Assembly: GCA_001464575.1 (NCBI GenBank)
Contig: LNFE01000052.1
Span: 1 to 37,797 of the forward strand
Direction: 5' to 3'
Source of the DNA: Acidobacteria bacterium Ga0077553
Lineage (GTDB): Bacteria > Acidobacteriota > Terriglobia > Bryobacterales > Bryobacteraceae
Length of the DNA: 37,797 nucleotides
Shown: positions 27,337 through 35,272 of the stretch, piece after piece
Numbering within the stretch: position 1 is the stretch's first letter
Layout: every line of letters starts with the position of its first letter
Made by a program: the position numbers and the translations under genes
Notes under the pieces: generated by a model
The model's input: the letters and a program-made list of their open reading frames with translations, nothing else
Database searches by the model: none
Told to the model about the DNA's origin: nothing

Positions 27337-29613
27337 ATGCGGAAGCTTTTGTTTGTTCTCCCACTGTTGTTGCAGGCTCAGGAACCGATTGCGGAAGACC
27401 GGGGGGCGGCGGGTTTGCGGCGGGCGCAACTGTCGGCGAAAACGTCGATTCGCGCCATGCATATCGCGGCGCATCCGGACGATGAGGATGGGGCGACCAT
27501 CACGATGCTCGCGCGGAAATACGGCGTGAACATGTCGATGTTGATCCTGAACCGGGGGGAATCCGGCGCCAACCTGGTGACCAACGACTTCTTTGACGCG
27601 CTGGGCGCGCTGCGGACAGTGGAGGTGCTGAAGTCGGCTGAGTACTACGGCGCGCGGGTGTTCTTCACGCGGTTTATCGACTACGGCTACTCGAAGAACG
27701 TCGGCGAAACGTTTCGGCAGTGGAAGCGGGAGGAGGTGCTGGCGGATATGGTGCGGATCATCCGCGCGGAGAAGCCGCATATTCTGATTTCGCGCTGGTC
27801 GGGGACGCCGCAGGACGGGCACGGCAACCATGAGGCCTCGGGAATTCTGGCGCAGGAGGCGTTTGCCGCGGCGGCGGACTTGAAGCGCTTCCCGGATGCG
27901 GGGCCGGCGTGGCAGCCGTTGAAGCTTTATGTGGGGACGCGGAATCCGTTTGACGGGTACACGATCAAGACCGAGACCGGGGAATACGACCCGGTGCTGG
28001 GCCGGAGCTACGCGCAGATTGCGCGGGAGGGGCTGCGGTTTCAGCGGTCGCAGGCAACGGGCGGGGCGGTGGGGCGGCCGGGGCCGCAGTCGAGCTACTA
28101 CCGGCTGACGCAGTCGAAGGTGGGGATGGCGGAAAAGGAGCAGAGCTTTTTGGAGCGGATTCCGGATGCGCCGAACCCGAGTCCATGGCCGGAGCCGGGG
28201 TTGACGGTGGAGGCGCGGGTGGATCCGCGAAACCCGGTGTCGGGCCCGTTTGCGGCGTTCCGCCCGGCGGAGACGTTTGCGGTGGCAGTGCCGGGGCAGA
28301 CTTTTAAGGCGACCGTGAAGCTGCACGGGGCGACGGCGACGAAGATCGAACTGCTGGCGGCGCCGGGGTATCAGATTACGGAAAACGAACCCGGGCGGTT
28401 CACCATCAAGGTGCCGGAGGACGCGGCGTACACGAAGGCGTATTGGAGCCGGGCGTCGATCCGGGAGCCAAAGTATGAGTTGGCGGGCGACTTTGCGAGT
28501 CCGCTGCCGGCGCCGCCGGTGCGGGTGCGGGTGCATCATGCGAAGGGTGTGATCGAAACGACGTTGCAGACGTCGTCGGTGGACGCGACGCAAATTGAGC
28601 ATCTGCACGACTTAGCGGTGGGGCCGCCGATTACGCTGCAGTTTCCGACCGACGCGGGGATTCTGCCGGTGACGAAACGAAGCCATCAGGTGCAGGTGCT
28701 CGTTGGGACCAACGTGGATGGTCCCGCGGCGGGGACGGTGCGGCTGGCGCTGCCGGCCGGATGGAAGGCGGAGCCGGCCGAGGCGCCGTTTTCGTTCCAG
28801 CGGGAGCGGGAGCAGGCCAAGGTAACGTTTACGCTGACGCCGCCGGCCGGATTGGCGGCGGGGGAGATTGCGGTGCGGGCGGTGGCGCGGTACCAAGGCA
28901 AGGAGTACGACGCGAGCTTTCAGCCGGTGACGTACCCGGGGCTACGGACCATTTATCTGTCGAAGACCGCGGTGCACCGGGTGCGGGCGATGGATGTGCT
29001 GGTGCGGAGCGGGTTGCGGATCGGCTACATCATGGGTTCCGGCGATGACGTGCCGGAGGCGCTGGGGCAGTTGGGGGTGCCGTACGATGTGATCGCGCCG
29101 ACGGCGGACTTCAGCAAGTACACGACGATTCTGCTGGGGATTCGGGCGTATGCGGTGCGGCCGGACCTGCCGGCGAATAATGGGCGGTTGCTCGAATTCG
29201 CAAAGAACGGTGGCACGGTGATTGTGCAGTACAACACGCCCGAGTTCGATAAGAACTATGGGCCGTATCCGTATTCGATGGGCCGGAACCCGGAGGAGGT
29301 GAGTGAAGAAGATAGCCCCGTCCGGCTGCTCGATCCGCAGGCGCCCGTGTTCCGCGGGCCGAACCAGATCACGCCGGCCGACTTCGACGGTTGGGTGGAG
29401 CAGCGGGGCAGCAAGTTCTTCACAACGTGGGATCCGCAGTACAAGGCGCTGATGGAGACGCAGGATACGGGCCAGGCCCCGCAGCGGGGAATCTGGCTCG
29501 AAGCCACGTACGGAAAGGGCAAATGGGTCTATTGCGCGTTGGCGTGGTACCGGCAGTTGCCGTACGCGGTGCCTGGCGCGACGCGGATCTTTGCCAACCT
29601 GATCTCCCAATAG
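27337..29613 (+). CDS. Exported PIG-L/LmbE-family deacetylase with C-terminal extension
   Basis: A 758-residue protein. The first 14 residues (MRKLLFVLPLLLQA) are a short signal sequence. The LmbE/PIG-L zinc amidohydrolase domain covers about 38-320, with the metal motif AAHPDDE (44-50) and GHGNHEASG (161-169, His162 and His165). The family removes acetyl groups from N-acetylglucosaminyl compounds; the substrate here is not evident. Residues about 440-530 look like an immunoglobulin-like NEW3 or NPCBM-associated module (GPAAGTVRLALPAGWKAEP, ITLEPP-like spacing), and about 540-750 like a class I glutamine amidotransferase or ThuA-type fold (IGYIMGSGDDVPEALGQLGV, ILLGIRAYAV, ARNPEEV-like turn, GKGKWVYCALAW). 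This long architecture is known in Acidobacteria and Bacteroidetes. It stands alone between rnpB and the ATP-grasp operon. Confidence 0.85.
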   Translation: MRKLLFVLPLLLQAQEPIAEDRGAAGLRRAQLSAKTSIRAMHIAAHPDDEDGATITMLARKYGVNMSMLILNRGESGANLVTNDFFDALGALRTVEVLKSAEYYGARVFFTRFIDYGYSKNVGETFRQWKREEVLADMVRIIRAEKPHILISRWSGTPQDGHGNHEASGILAQEAFAAAADLKRFPDAGPAWQPLKLYVGTRNPFDGYTIKTETGEYDPVLGRSYAQIAREGLRFQRSQATGGAVGRPGPQSSYYRLTQSKVGMAEKEQSFLERIPDAPNPSPWPEPGLTVEARVDPRNPVSGPFAAFRPAETFAVAVPGQTFKATVKLHGATATKIELLAAPGYQITENEPGRFTIKVPEDAAYTKAYWSRASIREPKYELAGDFASPLPAPPVRVRVHHAKGVIETTLQTSSVDATQIEHLHDLAVGPPITLQFPTDAGILPVTKRSHQVQVLVGTNVDGPAAGTVRLALPAGWKAEPAEAPFSFQREREQAKVTFTLTPPAGLAAGEIAVRAVARYQGKEYDASFQPVTYPGLRTIYLSKTAVHRVRAMDVLVRSGLRIGYIMGSGDDVPEALGQLGVPYDVIAPTADFSKYTTILLGIRAYAVRPDLPANNGRLLEFAKNGGTVIVQYNTPEFDKNYGPYPYSMGRNPEEVSEEDSPVRLLDPQAPVFRGPNQITPADFDGWVEQRGSKFFTTWDPQYKALMETQDTGQAPQRGIWLEATYGKGKWVYCALAWYRQLPYAVPGATRIFANLISQ

Positions 29614-29623
29614 TTGCAGCCAT

Positions 29624-29653
29624 TTGACAGTCTTGCGTTTAGCGCGTTAGCGT
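29624..29653 (+). promoter_or_regulatory. Putative promoter of the ATP-grasp operon, with tandem TTAGCG
   Basis: TTGACA (29624-29629, full -35 match) is followed after 18 bases by TAGCGT (29648-29653), a weak -10. Two direct copies of TTAGCG (29639-29644 and 29647-29652, 8-base period) lie in the spacer and -10, a place where a regulator could act. The gene starts at 29695, leaving a leader of about 35 bases. Confidence 0.35.
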
Positions 29654-29694
29654 AAGAACTTCCTTCTCCGTCGAAGTGCTCGTTTCATATCCCT

Positions 29695-31173
29695 ATGACG
29701 ATGACTGGCAGTGCCATTGAACGGCGGAAATTTCCGGCTCCCTTCGAGAACTACGAACTCGGCGATCCGTTCGACGAGATGTTTCATTCATCCGGGGCCC
29801 CGCGACAGCACTATCAGGAGATCTACGATTTTCTGCTCGACCTGCCCGCCGATGAGTTGAAGCTGCATAAACAGGCGGCCGACCAGACGTTTCTGCACCA
29901 GGGCATCACGTTTACCGTATACGGCCGGGACGAGGGCACCGAGCGCATCATTCCGCATGACTTGCTGCCGCGCATCATTACCGCGCAGGAGTGGGGGAAG
30001 GTGGAGGCGGGTCTCGAACAACGGATTCATGCGTTGAATCTGTTCTTGAAAGACATCTACCACGAGGGCAAGATCCTTTCTGACGGGGTGGTGCCGCGGG
30101 AGATCATTTATAGCTGCAAACACTTCCGGCGTGAGATGCGCGGGGTGCACGTACCGAAGGGCAACTACCTGACGGTGGTGGGTACGGACCTGATCCGGCT
30201 GCCGGATGGGGAGTTTGTCGTGCTCGAAGACAACCTGCGGGTGCCTTCGGGCGTCAGCTACATGCTGACTTCACGGCAGGTGCTGAAGCGGATCTTCCCC
30301 AAGCTGTACCAAGCGTGCGGGGTGCGGCCGATTGACCATTACGGGCAGGCTTTGTTGGCGACGCTGCGTAACCTGAGTCCGGAGGGGCGGCCGGAGCCGA
30401 CGGTGGTGCTGCTGAGCCCGGGCGTTTACAACAGCGCCTATTTTGAACACTCGTTTCTGGCGCGGCAGATGGGCATTCAACTCGTCGAAGGCCGGGACCT
30501 GGTGGTGCACGACAACATTGTCTATATGCGGACGACGTCGGGGCTGCGGCGGGTGGATGTGATCTACCGGCGGATTGATGACGACTTTATCGATCCGTTG
30601 TCGTTCCGGCGGGATTCGATTTTGGGCGTGCCGGGCCTGTTCAACGCCTATCGTACCGGGAACGTGACTCTGGCGAATGCCATTGGGACCGGCGTGGCGG
30701 ACGATAAGGCGCTGTACGCTTACGTGCCCAAGATCATTAAGTACTACCTGGGGCAAGACGCGATTTTGCAGAACGTCGAGACCTTCCTGGCTTCCGATCC
30801 TACCGAGCAGAAGCATATCCTGGCCAACCTCGATAAGTTCGTCGTCAAGGCCGTGGGCGAGTCGGGTGGTTACGGGATGCTGATCGGCCCCCATTCGACC
30901 AAGGAGCAGCAGGAGGAGTTCGGAAAAAAGATCATTGAAGACCCTAGGAACTACATCGCGCAGCCGACGATCAGTCTTTCGACGGCGCCGTGTTTTGTCG
31001 AGGGCGGCAACATTGAACCGCGGCACATCGACCTGCGCCCGTACATTCTGTACCAGGGCGAGAAGTCGGTGATCGTACCGGGCGGGTTGACCCGGGTGGC
31101 TTTGCGGAAGGGTTCGCTGGTGGTGAACTCCTCGCAGGGCGGCGGCAGCAAAGATACCTGGGTGCTGAACTAA
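29695..31173 (+). CDS. Circularly permuted ATP-grasp protein (type 2, COG2308-like)
   Basis: A 492-residue cytoplasmic enzyme of the family formerly called DUF404/DUF407. Members are circularly permuted ATP-grasp ligases predicted to form amide or peptide-like bonds through an acyl-phosphate. Conserved blocks are [10 protein letters not shown] (68-77), [16 protein letters not shown] (176-191), [11 protein letters not shown] (291-301), [17 protein letters not shown] (383-399, with likely ATP-binding Lys385 and a Gly-rich loop) and [12 protein letters not shown] plus [10 protein letters not shown] near the end. The substrate is not known from experiment in this subfamily. Its stop and the alpha-E start overlap by one base (TAATG), so the two are co-translated. 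It is the first gene of a three-gene set that is widely conserved in bacteria. Confidence 0.93.
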   Translation: MTMTGSAIERRKFPAPFENYELGDPFDEMFHSSGAPRQHYQEIYDFLLDLPADELKLHKQAADQTFLHQGITFTVYGRDEGTERIIPHDLLPRIITAQEWGKVEAGLEQRIHALNLFLKDIYHEGKILSDGVVPREIIYSCKHFRREMRGVHVPKGNYLTVVGTDLIRLPDGEFVVLEDNLRVPSGVSYMLTSRQVLKRIFPKLYQACGVRPIDHYGQALLATLRNLSPEGRPEPTVVLLSPGVYNSAYFEHSFLARQMGIQLVEGRDLVVHDNIVYMRTTSGLRRVDVIYRRIDDDFIDPLSFRRDSILGVPGLFNAYRTGNVTLANAIGTGVADDKALYAYVPKIIKYYLGQDAILQNVETFLASDPTEQKHILANLDKFVVKAVGESGGYGMLIGPHSTKEQQEEFGKKIIEDPRNYIAQPTISLSTAPCFVEGGNIEPRHIDLRPYILYQGEKSVIVPGGLTRVALRKGSLVVNSSQGGGSKDTWVLN

Positions 31174-32132
31174 TGGACATGCTTTCGCGCGTTTCCGACT
31201 CCCTTTATTGGATGTCGCGTTACCTGGAGCGGGCTGAACACACGGCCCGGGTTTTGGAAGTTCATCTGGGCCTGCAACTCGAGTCGTTTTCCGCGGCTAG
31301 CCAGGAGCATTGGCAGCGGATGATTACGTCGCTGGGCCTGGAGCCGCCCGAAGGATTGAGTGATAACGATCTGGTGCAATGGGTTTGTTTCGACCCGTCG
31401 AACCGGCTGTCGATTGTTTCGAGCATCGCCTTTGCCCGGGATAACGCCCGGCAGGTGCGCGAGCACACGAGTTCGGAGATGTGGGAACAGATCAACATGC
31501 TGTTCCACCATGTGCGGTCGAACGCCCTGCAGGAGGATTGGGAGGCCGAGCCGGTGGACTTTCTGCGCAGCGTGCGCGACGGCGCCCATCTGTTCCAGGG
31601 CATTACCGACTCGACGATGAGCCATGGGCAGGGCTGGCAGTTTATCCAATTAGGCCGGTTTATTGAACGGGCCAGCGCGACGTCGCTGTTGCTGGATGAA
31701 CACTTCAAGCATTTTCAGCCGGCAGGCGCGGCGACGATCGATTTCCAGGAGCACTCCGAGTGGATTGGTTTGTTGAAGTCGCTCACGGCTTTTGAGGCCT
31801 ATTGCAAGGTGTACACGGCCGACTTGAAGCCGGAGCGCGTGGCCGAGTTCCTGCTGTTGAGTGACGAGTTCCCGCACTCCATTCGTTTCGCGGTGGACCA
31901 GATTGACACCGTGATGAAGGCTCTGCCGGAGTCGATTCGATCGGTGGGGAACAGGCCGGCGCGGCTGGCCGGGAAGCTGCGGGCGACCCTGAGCTACACG
32001 CAGATGGACGAGATTCCCACCGGCGGGATGCACGACTTTTTAGAGAACGTCCAGCGCCAATGTACGCAGATTCATAACGCGGTTCATCAGGTCTACATCG
32101 AGTACCCGATTGATGCCGCTCTCGAAGCTTAG
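31173..32132 (+). CDS. Alpha-E domain protein (COG2307/DUF403)
   Basis: A 319-residue all-helical protein without signal peptide. The N-terminus MLSRVSDSLYWMSRYLERAEHTARVLEVHLG is the diagnostic opening of the alpha-E family. GWQFIQLGRFIERASATSLLLDE (about 152-174) and IRFAVDQIDTVMKAL (about 233-247) are further conserved helices. In known genomes this family almost always lies with circularly permuted ATP-grasp and transglutaminase-like genes, as here, and is thought to be their partner; no activity is established. Twelve bases separate its stop from the transglutaminase-like start. Confidence 0.92.
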   Translation: MDMLSRVSDSLYWMSRYLERAEHTARVLEVHLGLQLESFSAASQEHWQRMITSLGLEPPEGLSDNDLVQWVCFDPSNRLSIVSSIAFARDNARQVREHTSSEMWEQINMLFHHVRSNALQEDWEAEPVDFLRSVRDGAHLFQGITDSTMSHGQGWQFIQLGRFIERASATSLLLDEHFKHFQPAGAATIDFQEHSEWIGLLKSLTAFEAYCKVYTADLKPERVAEFLLLSDEFPHSIRFAVDQIDTVMKALPESIRSVGNRPARLAGKLRATLSYTQMDEIPTGGMHDFLENVQRQCTQIHNAVHQVYIEYPIDAALEA

Positions 32133-32144
32133 AAATCTCCCTCA

Positions 32145-33128
32145 ATGTTTTACTCCATTCGTCACGTCACCCGGTTTCAATACAGCTCGCCAGTGAGCGA
32201 GAGCGTCATGGAGGTGCGGATGCGGCCGCGCAGCGCGCTGCTGCAGCAGTGCCTGAAGTTTGAGCTGCATGTGACGCCGCGGGCGCGGGTGCTGTTCTAC
32301 CGGGACTACCTGGGAAACACGGTGCATTACTTCGACGTGCCGGGGCACCATAACCGGCTGGCGTTGATTGCCGAGGCCGTGGTGGAGGTGGAGGAGCCGG
32401 AGGATATTCCGGAAGCGGTGCCGATGGCGGCTTGGGACGCCATCGATGAGATGTGGGCCTCGGGAGAGTTGTACGAGTTTCAGATGCCAAGCCACTTCGC
32501 ACAGCCTTCGGCCGAACTCGATAAGCTCGTGCAGGAGTTGGGGGTGGACCGCCGGGAGAACCCGTTGACCTTGCTGCGGCGGCTGAATCAGCAGATGTAC
32601 TCCGCCTTTGAATACGCGCCGAAGTCGACCCGGGTGGATTCGCCGATTGATGAGGCGCTGGTGAGCCGGAAGGGGGTTTGCCAGGACTTCACGCACATCA
32701 TGATTGCCATAGTGCGCGGCCTGAAGATTCCCTGCCGCTACGTCAGCGGCTATGTGTATCCCCGGGCGGAAGAGGAGAACCGTTCGACGCCGCTGGCGAC
32801 GCATTCGTGGATTGAGGCATGGATTCCGGGGATCGGCCCCAATCATCAGGGGTTGTGGGTGGGCTTCGACCCGACGAGCAACTGCGTGTGTGGCGACCGG
32901 CACATTCGTGCTGCGATTGGACGCGACTATGCGGACGTGCCGCCGACGAAGGGCGTGTTTAAAGGCCGCGCGACGAGCGAGTTGACCGTAGCGGTCCGGG
33001 TGCTGCCGACGAACGCTCCGGCCGACGATAAAGAAGAGCTGGTGCTGGTGCCAGGCAGCAATAGCGGGTCTTCTCCGGTGGCGGACCAACACTGGGAAGA
33101 GATGCAGCAGCAACAGCAGCAGCAGTAG
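32145..33128 (+). CDS. Transglutaminase-like cysteine peptidase family protein
   Basis: A 327-residue protein with an N-terminal beta-rich domain (FYSIRHVTRFQYSSPVSESVMEVRMRPR, about 2-80) of the bacterial transglutaminase N type, and a papain-like transglutaminase core. The triad is Cys179 in RKGVCQDFTH, His220 in ATHSWIEAW and Asp242 in WVGFDPTSN. The CQDFTH and HSWIEAWIP patterns match the group that accompanies ATP-grasp/alpha-E genes. Such enzymes can hydrolyse or form amide bonds in peptides. No signal peptide is seen. The C-terminus ends with seven glutamines, six of them CAG (33105-33125), an unusual low-complexity tail. It closes the first operon. Confidence 0.92.
   Translation: MFYSIRHVTRFQYSSPVSESVMEVRMRPRSALLQQCLKFELHVTPRARVLFYRDYLGNTVHYFDVPGHHNRLALIAEAVVEVEEPEDIPEAVPMAAWDAIDEMWASGELYEFQMPSHFAQPSAELDKLVQELGVDRRENPLTLLRRLNQQMYSAFEYAPKSTRVDSPIDEALVSRKGVCQDFTHIMIAIVRGLKIPCRYVSGYVYPRAEEENRSTPLATHSWIEAWIPGIGPNHQGLWVGFDPTSNCVCGDRHIRAAIGRDYADVPPTKGVFKGRATSELTVAVRVLPTNAPADDKEELVLVPGSNSGSSPVADQHWEEMQQQQQQQ
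33105..33125 (+). repeat. CAG/CAA microsatellite encoding a seven-glutamine tail
   Basis: Six CAG and one CAA codons run directly to the TAG stop of the transglutaminase-like gene. A slippage-prone trinucleotide run; change in copy number would lengthen or shorten the tail without a frameshift. Confidence 0.85.
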
Positions 33129-33168
33129 CCGCTGTCCGATTTTGGGAACAAATTTCGAAAAGCGGCGT

Positions 33169-33174
33169 TATACT
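33169..33174 (+). promoter_or_regulatory. Putative -10 box before the SPFH-led operon
   Basis: TATACT (five of six consensus bases) lies in the 66-base gap after the first operon, giving a start near 33181 and a leader of about 14 bases before ATG 33195. The -35 is poor: TTGGGA at 33142-33147 is 21 bases away and GAACAA sits at the normal distance. Confidence 0.35.
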
Positions 33175-33194
33175 CAGCACAGGCTAAATTCCCT

Positions 33195-34265
33195 ATGGGT
33201 ATCAACGACTTTCTCAAGAGCTCCGGTCTAAAAGACTTCGTCAAGAAGCAATTTATTGATGTTCTCCAGTACGTGGAGAACGAAGACGGCGTGTTGTCGT
33301 ATCGCTTTCCGATGATGGACATGGAAATCCAGAACGGGGCATCGCTCACCGTCCGCGAATCGCAGATGGCGGCTTTCGTCAACGAAGGGCGCATGGCCGA
33401 TATTTTTGGGCCCGGCACCTACAAGGTGACCACCCAGAACATCCCCGTGCTCACCAACCTGATGAACTGGGACAAGATGTTCGAGAGCCCTTTCAAAAGC
33501 GATGTCTACTTCTTTTCGACGCGGCAACAACTGAATCAGAAGTGGGGTACGCCGAACCCGATTACCATCCGCGATAAAGAATTCGGCGCGGTGCGGGTGC
33601 GGGGCAATGGCGTATACGCCTGGCATTTGGCGGATCCGCGCACGTTTCACCAAAAGGTGAGCGGCACGCGGGAGACCTATCGCGCCGCGGAGCTCGAAGG
33701 GCAATTGCGCGACATCGTGATTAGCCGCATGGCGGATGCGTTTGCGCAGAGCGGCGTACCGTTCCTGGACATGATCGCCAACCAGGTGGAGTTGGGCGCC
33801 CAGATTCTGACCGCGTTGCAGCCTTCGTTTAACGACCTGGGCCTGCAGCTTGATACGTTTGTGGTTCGCGAACTGAGCCTACCCGAAGAGCTGCAGAAGC
33901 GGCTGGACGAGCGCATTTCGATGAACATGATTGGGGACATGGGCCGGTATACCCAGTTCCAGGTGGCGCAATCGATTCCGATTGCGGCGGCCAACGAAGG
34001 CGGGATCGCCGGGATTGGCGCGGGGCTGAGCGCAGGCTATGGTATGGCGCAGGCCATGACGGGGGCGATGGCGCAGGCTTATCAACCGCCGCAGCCGCCG
34101 CAAGCGCCGCCTCCTCCTCCGCCGGCTGCCCCGGCCGCTCCGGTGGCTGCGGCTCCTGGTGCAGCGCCGCAGGGTGAGACCAAGTTCTGTTTCAATTGCG
34201 GATCGAAAATTATGCGTGTGGCCAAGTTCTGTGGCGAGTGCGGATCGCCGCAGCCTGCGGTATAG
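33195..34265 (+). CDS. SPFH/YdjI-like protein with C-terminal zinc ribbon
   Basis: A 356-residue protein of the SPFH superfamily, in the subgroup often labelled virion core protein or YdjI-like. The N-terminal region (FVKKQFIDVLQYVENEDGVLSYRFP) leads into the SPFH fold (about 30-190), with ESQMAAFVNEGRMADIFGPGTY and FGAVRVRGNGVYAWHLADP. A helical region follows (191-255), then Gly/Ala- and Pro-rich linkers (about 260-325) and a zinc ribbon, Cys332/Cys335 and Cys346/Cys349. It has no obvious membrane span; the family associates with membranes and in Bacillus works beside PspA-type envelope stress proteins. It opens the second operon and is followed by the AdoMet decarboxylase gene nine bases later. 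A membrane platform for the rest of the operon is my inference. Confidence 0.88.
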   Translation: MGINDFLKSSGLKDFVKKQFIDVLQYVENEDGVLSYRFPMMDMEIQNGASLTVRESQMAAFVNEGRMADIFGPGTYKVTTQNIPVLTNLMNWDKMFESPFKSDVYFFSTRQQLNQKWGTPNPITIRDKEFGAVRVRGNGVYAWHLADPRTFHQKVSGTRETYRAAELEGQLRDIVISRMADAFAQSGVPFLDMIANQVELGAQILTALQPSFNDLGLQLDTFVVRELSLPEELQKRLDERISMNMIGDMGRYTQFQVAQSIPIAAANEGGIAGIGAGLSAGYGMAQAMTGAMAQAYQPPQPPQAPPPPPPAAPAAPVAAAPGAAPQGETKFCFNCGSKIMRVAKFCGECGSPQPAV

Positions 34266-34274
34266 TTTTTGGCT

Positions 34275-34628
34275 ATGGCAATTTCGGGGTGTGAATGGGT
34301 GATTGAGGCGCTCGGCTGCGAAGCCGAGCTCCTCAAGGATCCCGTAGCGCTGCGGGGGCTGTTTGCGGACCTGATCGCTGGATTGTCCTTGCATCCAGTG
34401 GCGGATACGCAGTGGCACCAGTTTCCCGGGCCGGGGGGGATTACCGGTTTGTGCCTGCTCGCGGAGTCACATTTGGCCTGCCACACCTTTCCCGAGTTCG
34501 GAAGCTTGTGCTTGAATGTTTTTTGTTGCAAGCCTCGCCCGGATTGGGATTTTGTGTCGTATCTTGAAAAGACCTTTTTAGCTCAAGAAGTACGAGTTCG
34601 TCAGTTGGAGAGGCCCTACGGCTCCTGA
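34275..34628 (+). CDS. speD: S-adenosylmethionine decarboxylase, small pyruvoyl type
   Basis: A 117-residue enzyme of the prokaryotic class 1B AdoMetDC family, which makes decarboxylated AdoMet, the aminopropyl donor for spermidine. Self-cleavage before Ser65 in AESHL would form the pyruvoyl group; His70 (in ACHTFPE) and Cys84 or Cys85 (in NVFCC) match the processing and catalytic residues of the family. The HTFPEFG block replaces the usual HTWPE-GY. I use ATG 34275; a TTG at 34269 is also in frame. It overlaps the next gene by one base (TGATG). Finding it between an SPFH gene and DUF4178 genes, with an aminopropyltransferase further on, suggests a dedicated polyamine-type step instead of general spermidine supply. 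Confidence 0.9.
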   Translation: MAISGCEWVIEALGCEAELLKDPVALRGLFADLIAGLSLHPVADTQWHQFPGPGGITGLCLLAESHLACHTFPEFGSLCLNVFCCKPRPDWDFVSYLEKTFLAQEVRVRQLERPYGS

Positions 34629-35272
34629 TGAGTACACGGAACGCCATTTGCCCAAATTGCGGTGCTGAGATTCGATTCCGCTGGTCCGGCGCGGTGCAGA
34701 CCACCTGCGACTACTGTAAGTCGATCCTCGTGCGGAATGACATAAACCTCGCCCTGGTGGGGAAGGCGGCGGATCTGCCGATTGACATCTCGCCCATTCA
34801 GATTGGGACGGAAGGATTATTCAATACGAAAGCGTTCCAGGTGATTGGCCGGATCGTGTATCGATACGACCTGGGCACTTGGAACGAGTGGCATCTGGTG
34901 TTTACCGATGGGAGCAGCGGATGGTTATCCGATGCGCAGGCGGAATACGCGATCTCGTTTGGGAACTCCTTCACCGACGCACCGCCGGCCCCGGGCCAAT
35001 TGCAGCGCGGCATGATGATGGTGCAGCACAATGTGCCGCTCTATCTGACGGTGATCACGCAGGCACTGTACGAAACGACCGAAGGCGAGTTGCCCTTTAC
35101 CTCTTACGACAAAGAAAAGTGCTACTTTGCGGACTTCCGGACCAACGATGGCCGGTTCGGGACGGTGGACTATGGCGAGGATCCGCCGCTGCTCTTTCTG
35201 GGCCAGTTTGTCGAGTTCAACAGCTTGCAATTGAAGAACCTGAAAGAGTTCGAAGGGTGGCCAACCGCATGA
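34628..35272 (+). CDS. DUF4178 protein with N-terminal zinc ribbon
   Basis: A 214-residue soluble protein. Cys8/Cys11 and Cys27/Cys30 form a zinc-ribbon-like pair (CPNCGAEIRF...CDYCKS). The rest, from about residue 65, matches DUF4178: FQVIGRIVYRYDLGTWNEWHLVFTDGSSGWLSDAQAEYAI, a beta-rich fold of unknown function. No signal peptide or membrane span. It is translationally coupled on both sides: TGATG with speD and ATGA with the second DUF4178 gene. The two DUF4178 proteins may pair; that is inference. Confidence 0.88.
   Translation: MSTRNAICPNCGAEIRFRWSGAVQTTCDYCKSILVRNDINLALVGKAADLPIDISPIQIGTEGLFNTKAFQVIGRIVYRYDLGTWNEWHLVFTDGSSGWLSDAQAEYAISFGNSFTDAPPAPGQLQRGMMMVQHNVPLYLTVITQALYETTEGELPFTSYDKEKCYFADFRTNDGRFGTVDYGEDPPLLFLGQFVEFNSLQLKNLKEFEGWPTA

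Noticed and set aside
27121-28608. Long minus-strand open frame, 495 codons, Arg/Pro/His-rich
   Set aside because: It runs antisense to the deacetylase gene and across RNase P RNA; composition is typical of a GC-rich shadow frame.
34015-34160. Possible repeat array in the SPFH gene (GCG/CCG-rich)
   Set aside because: Codes for a Gly/Ala and Pro-rich linker between the helical region and the zinc ribbon; irregular low complexity, not a true repeat element.
34879-35268. Upstream extension of the second DUF4178 frame
   Set aside because: Lies out of frame over the first DUF4178 gene; the true start is the ATGA overlap at 35269.
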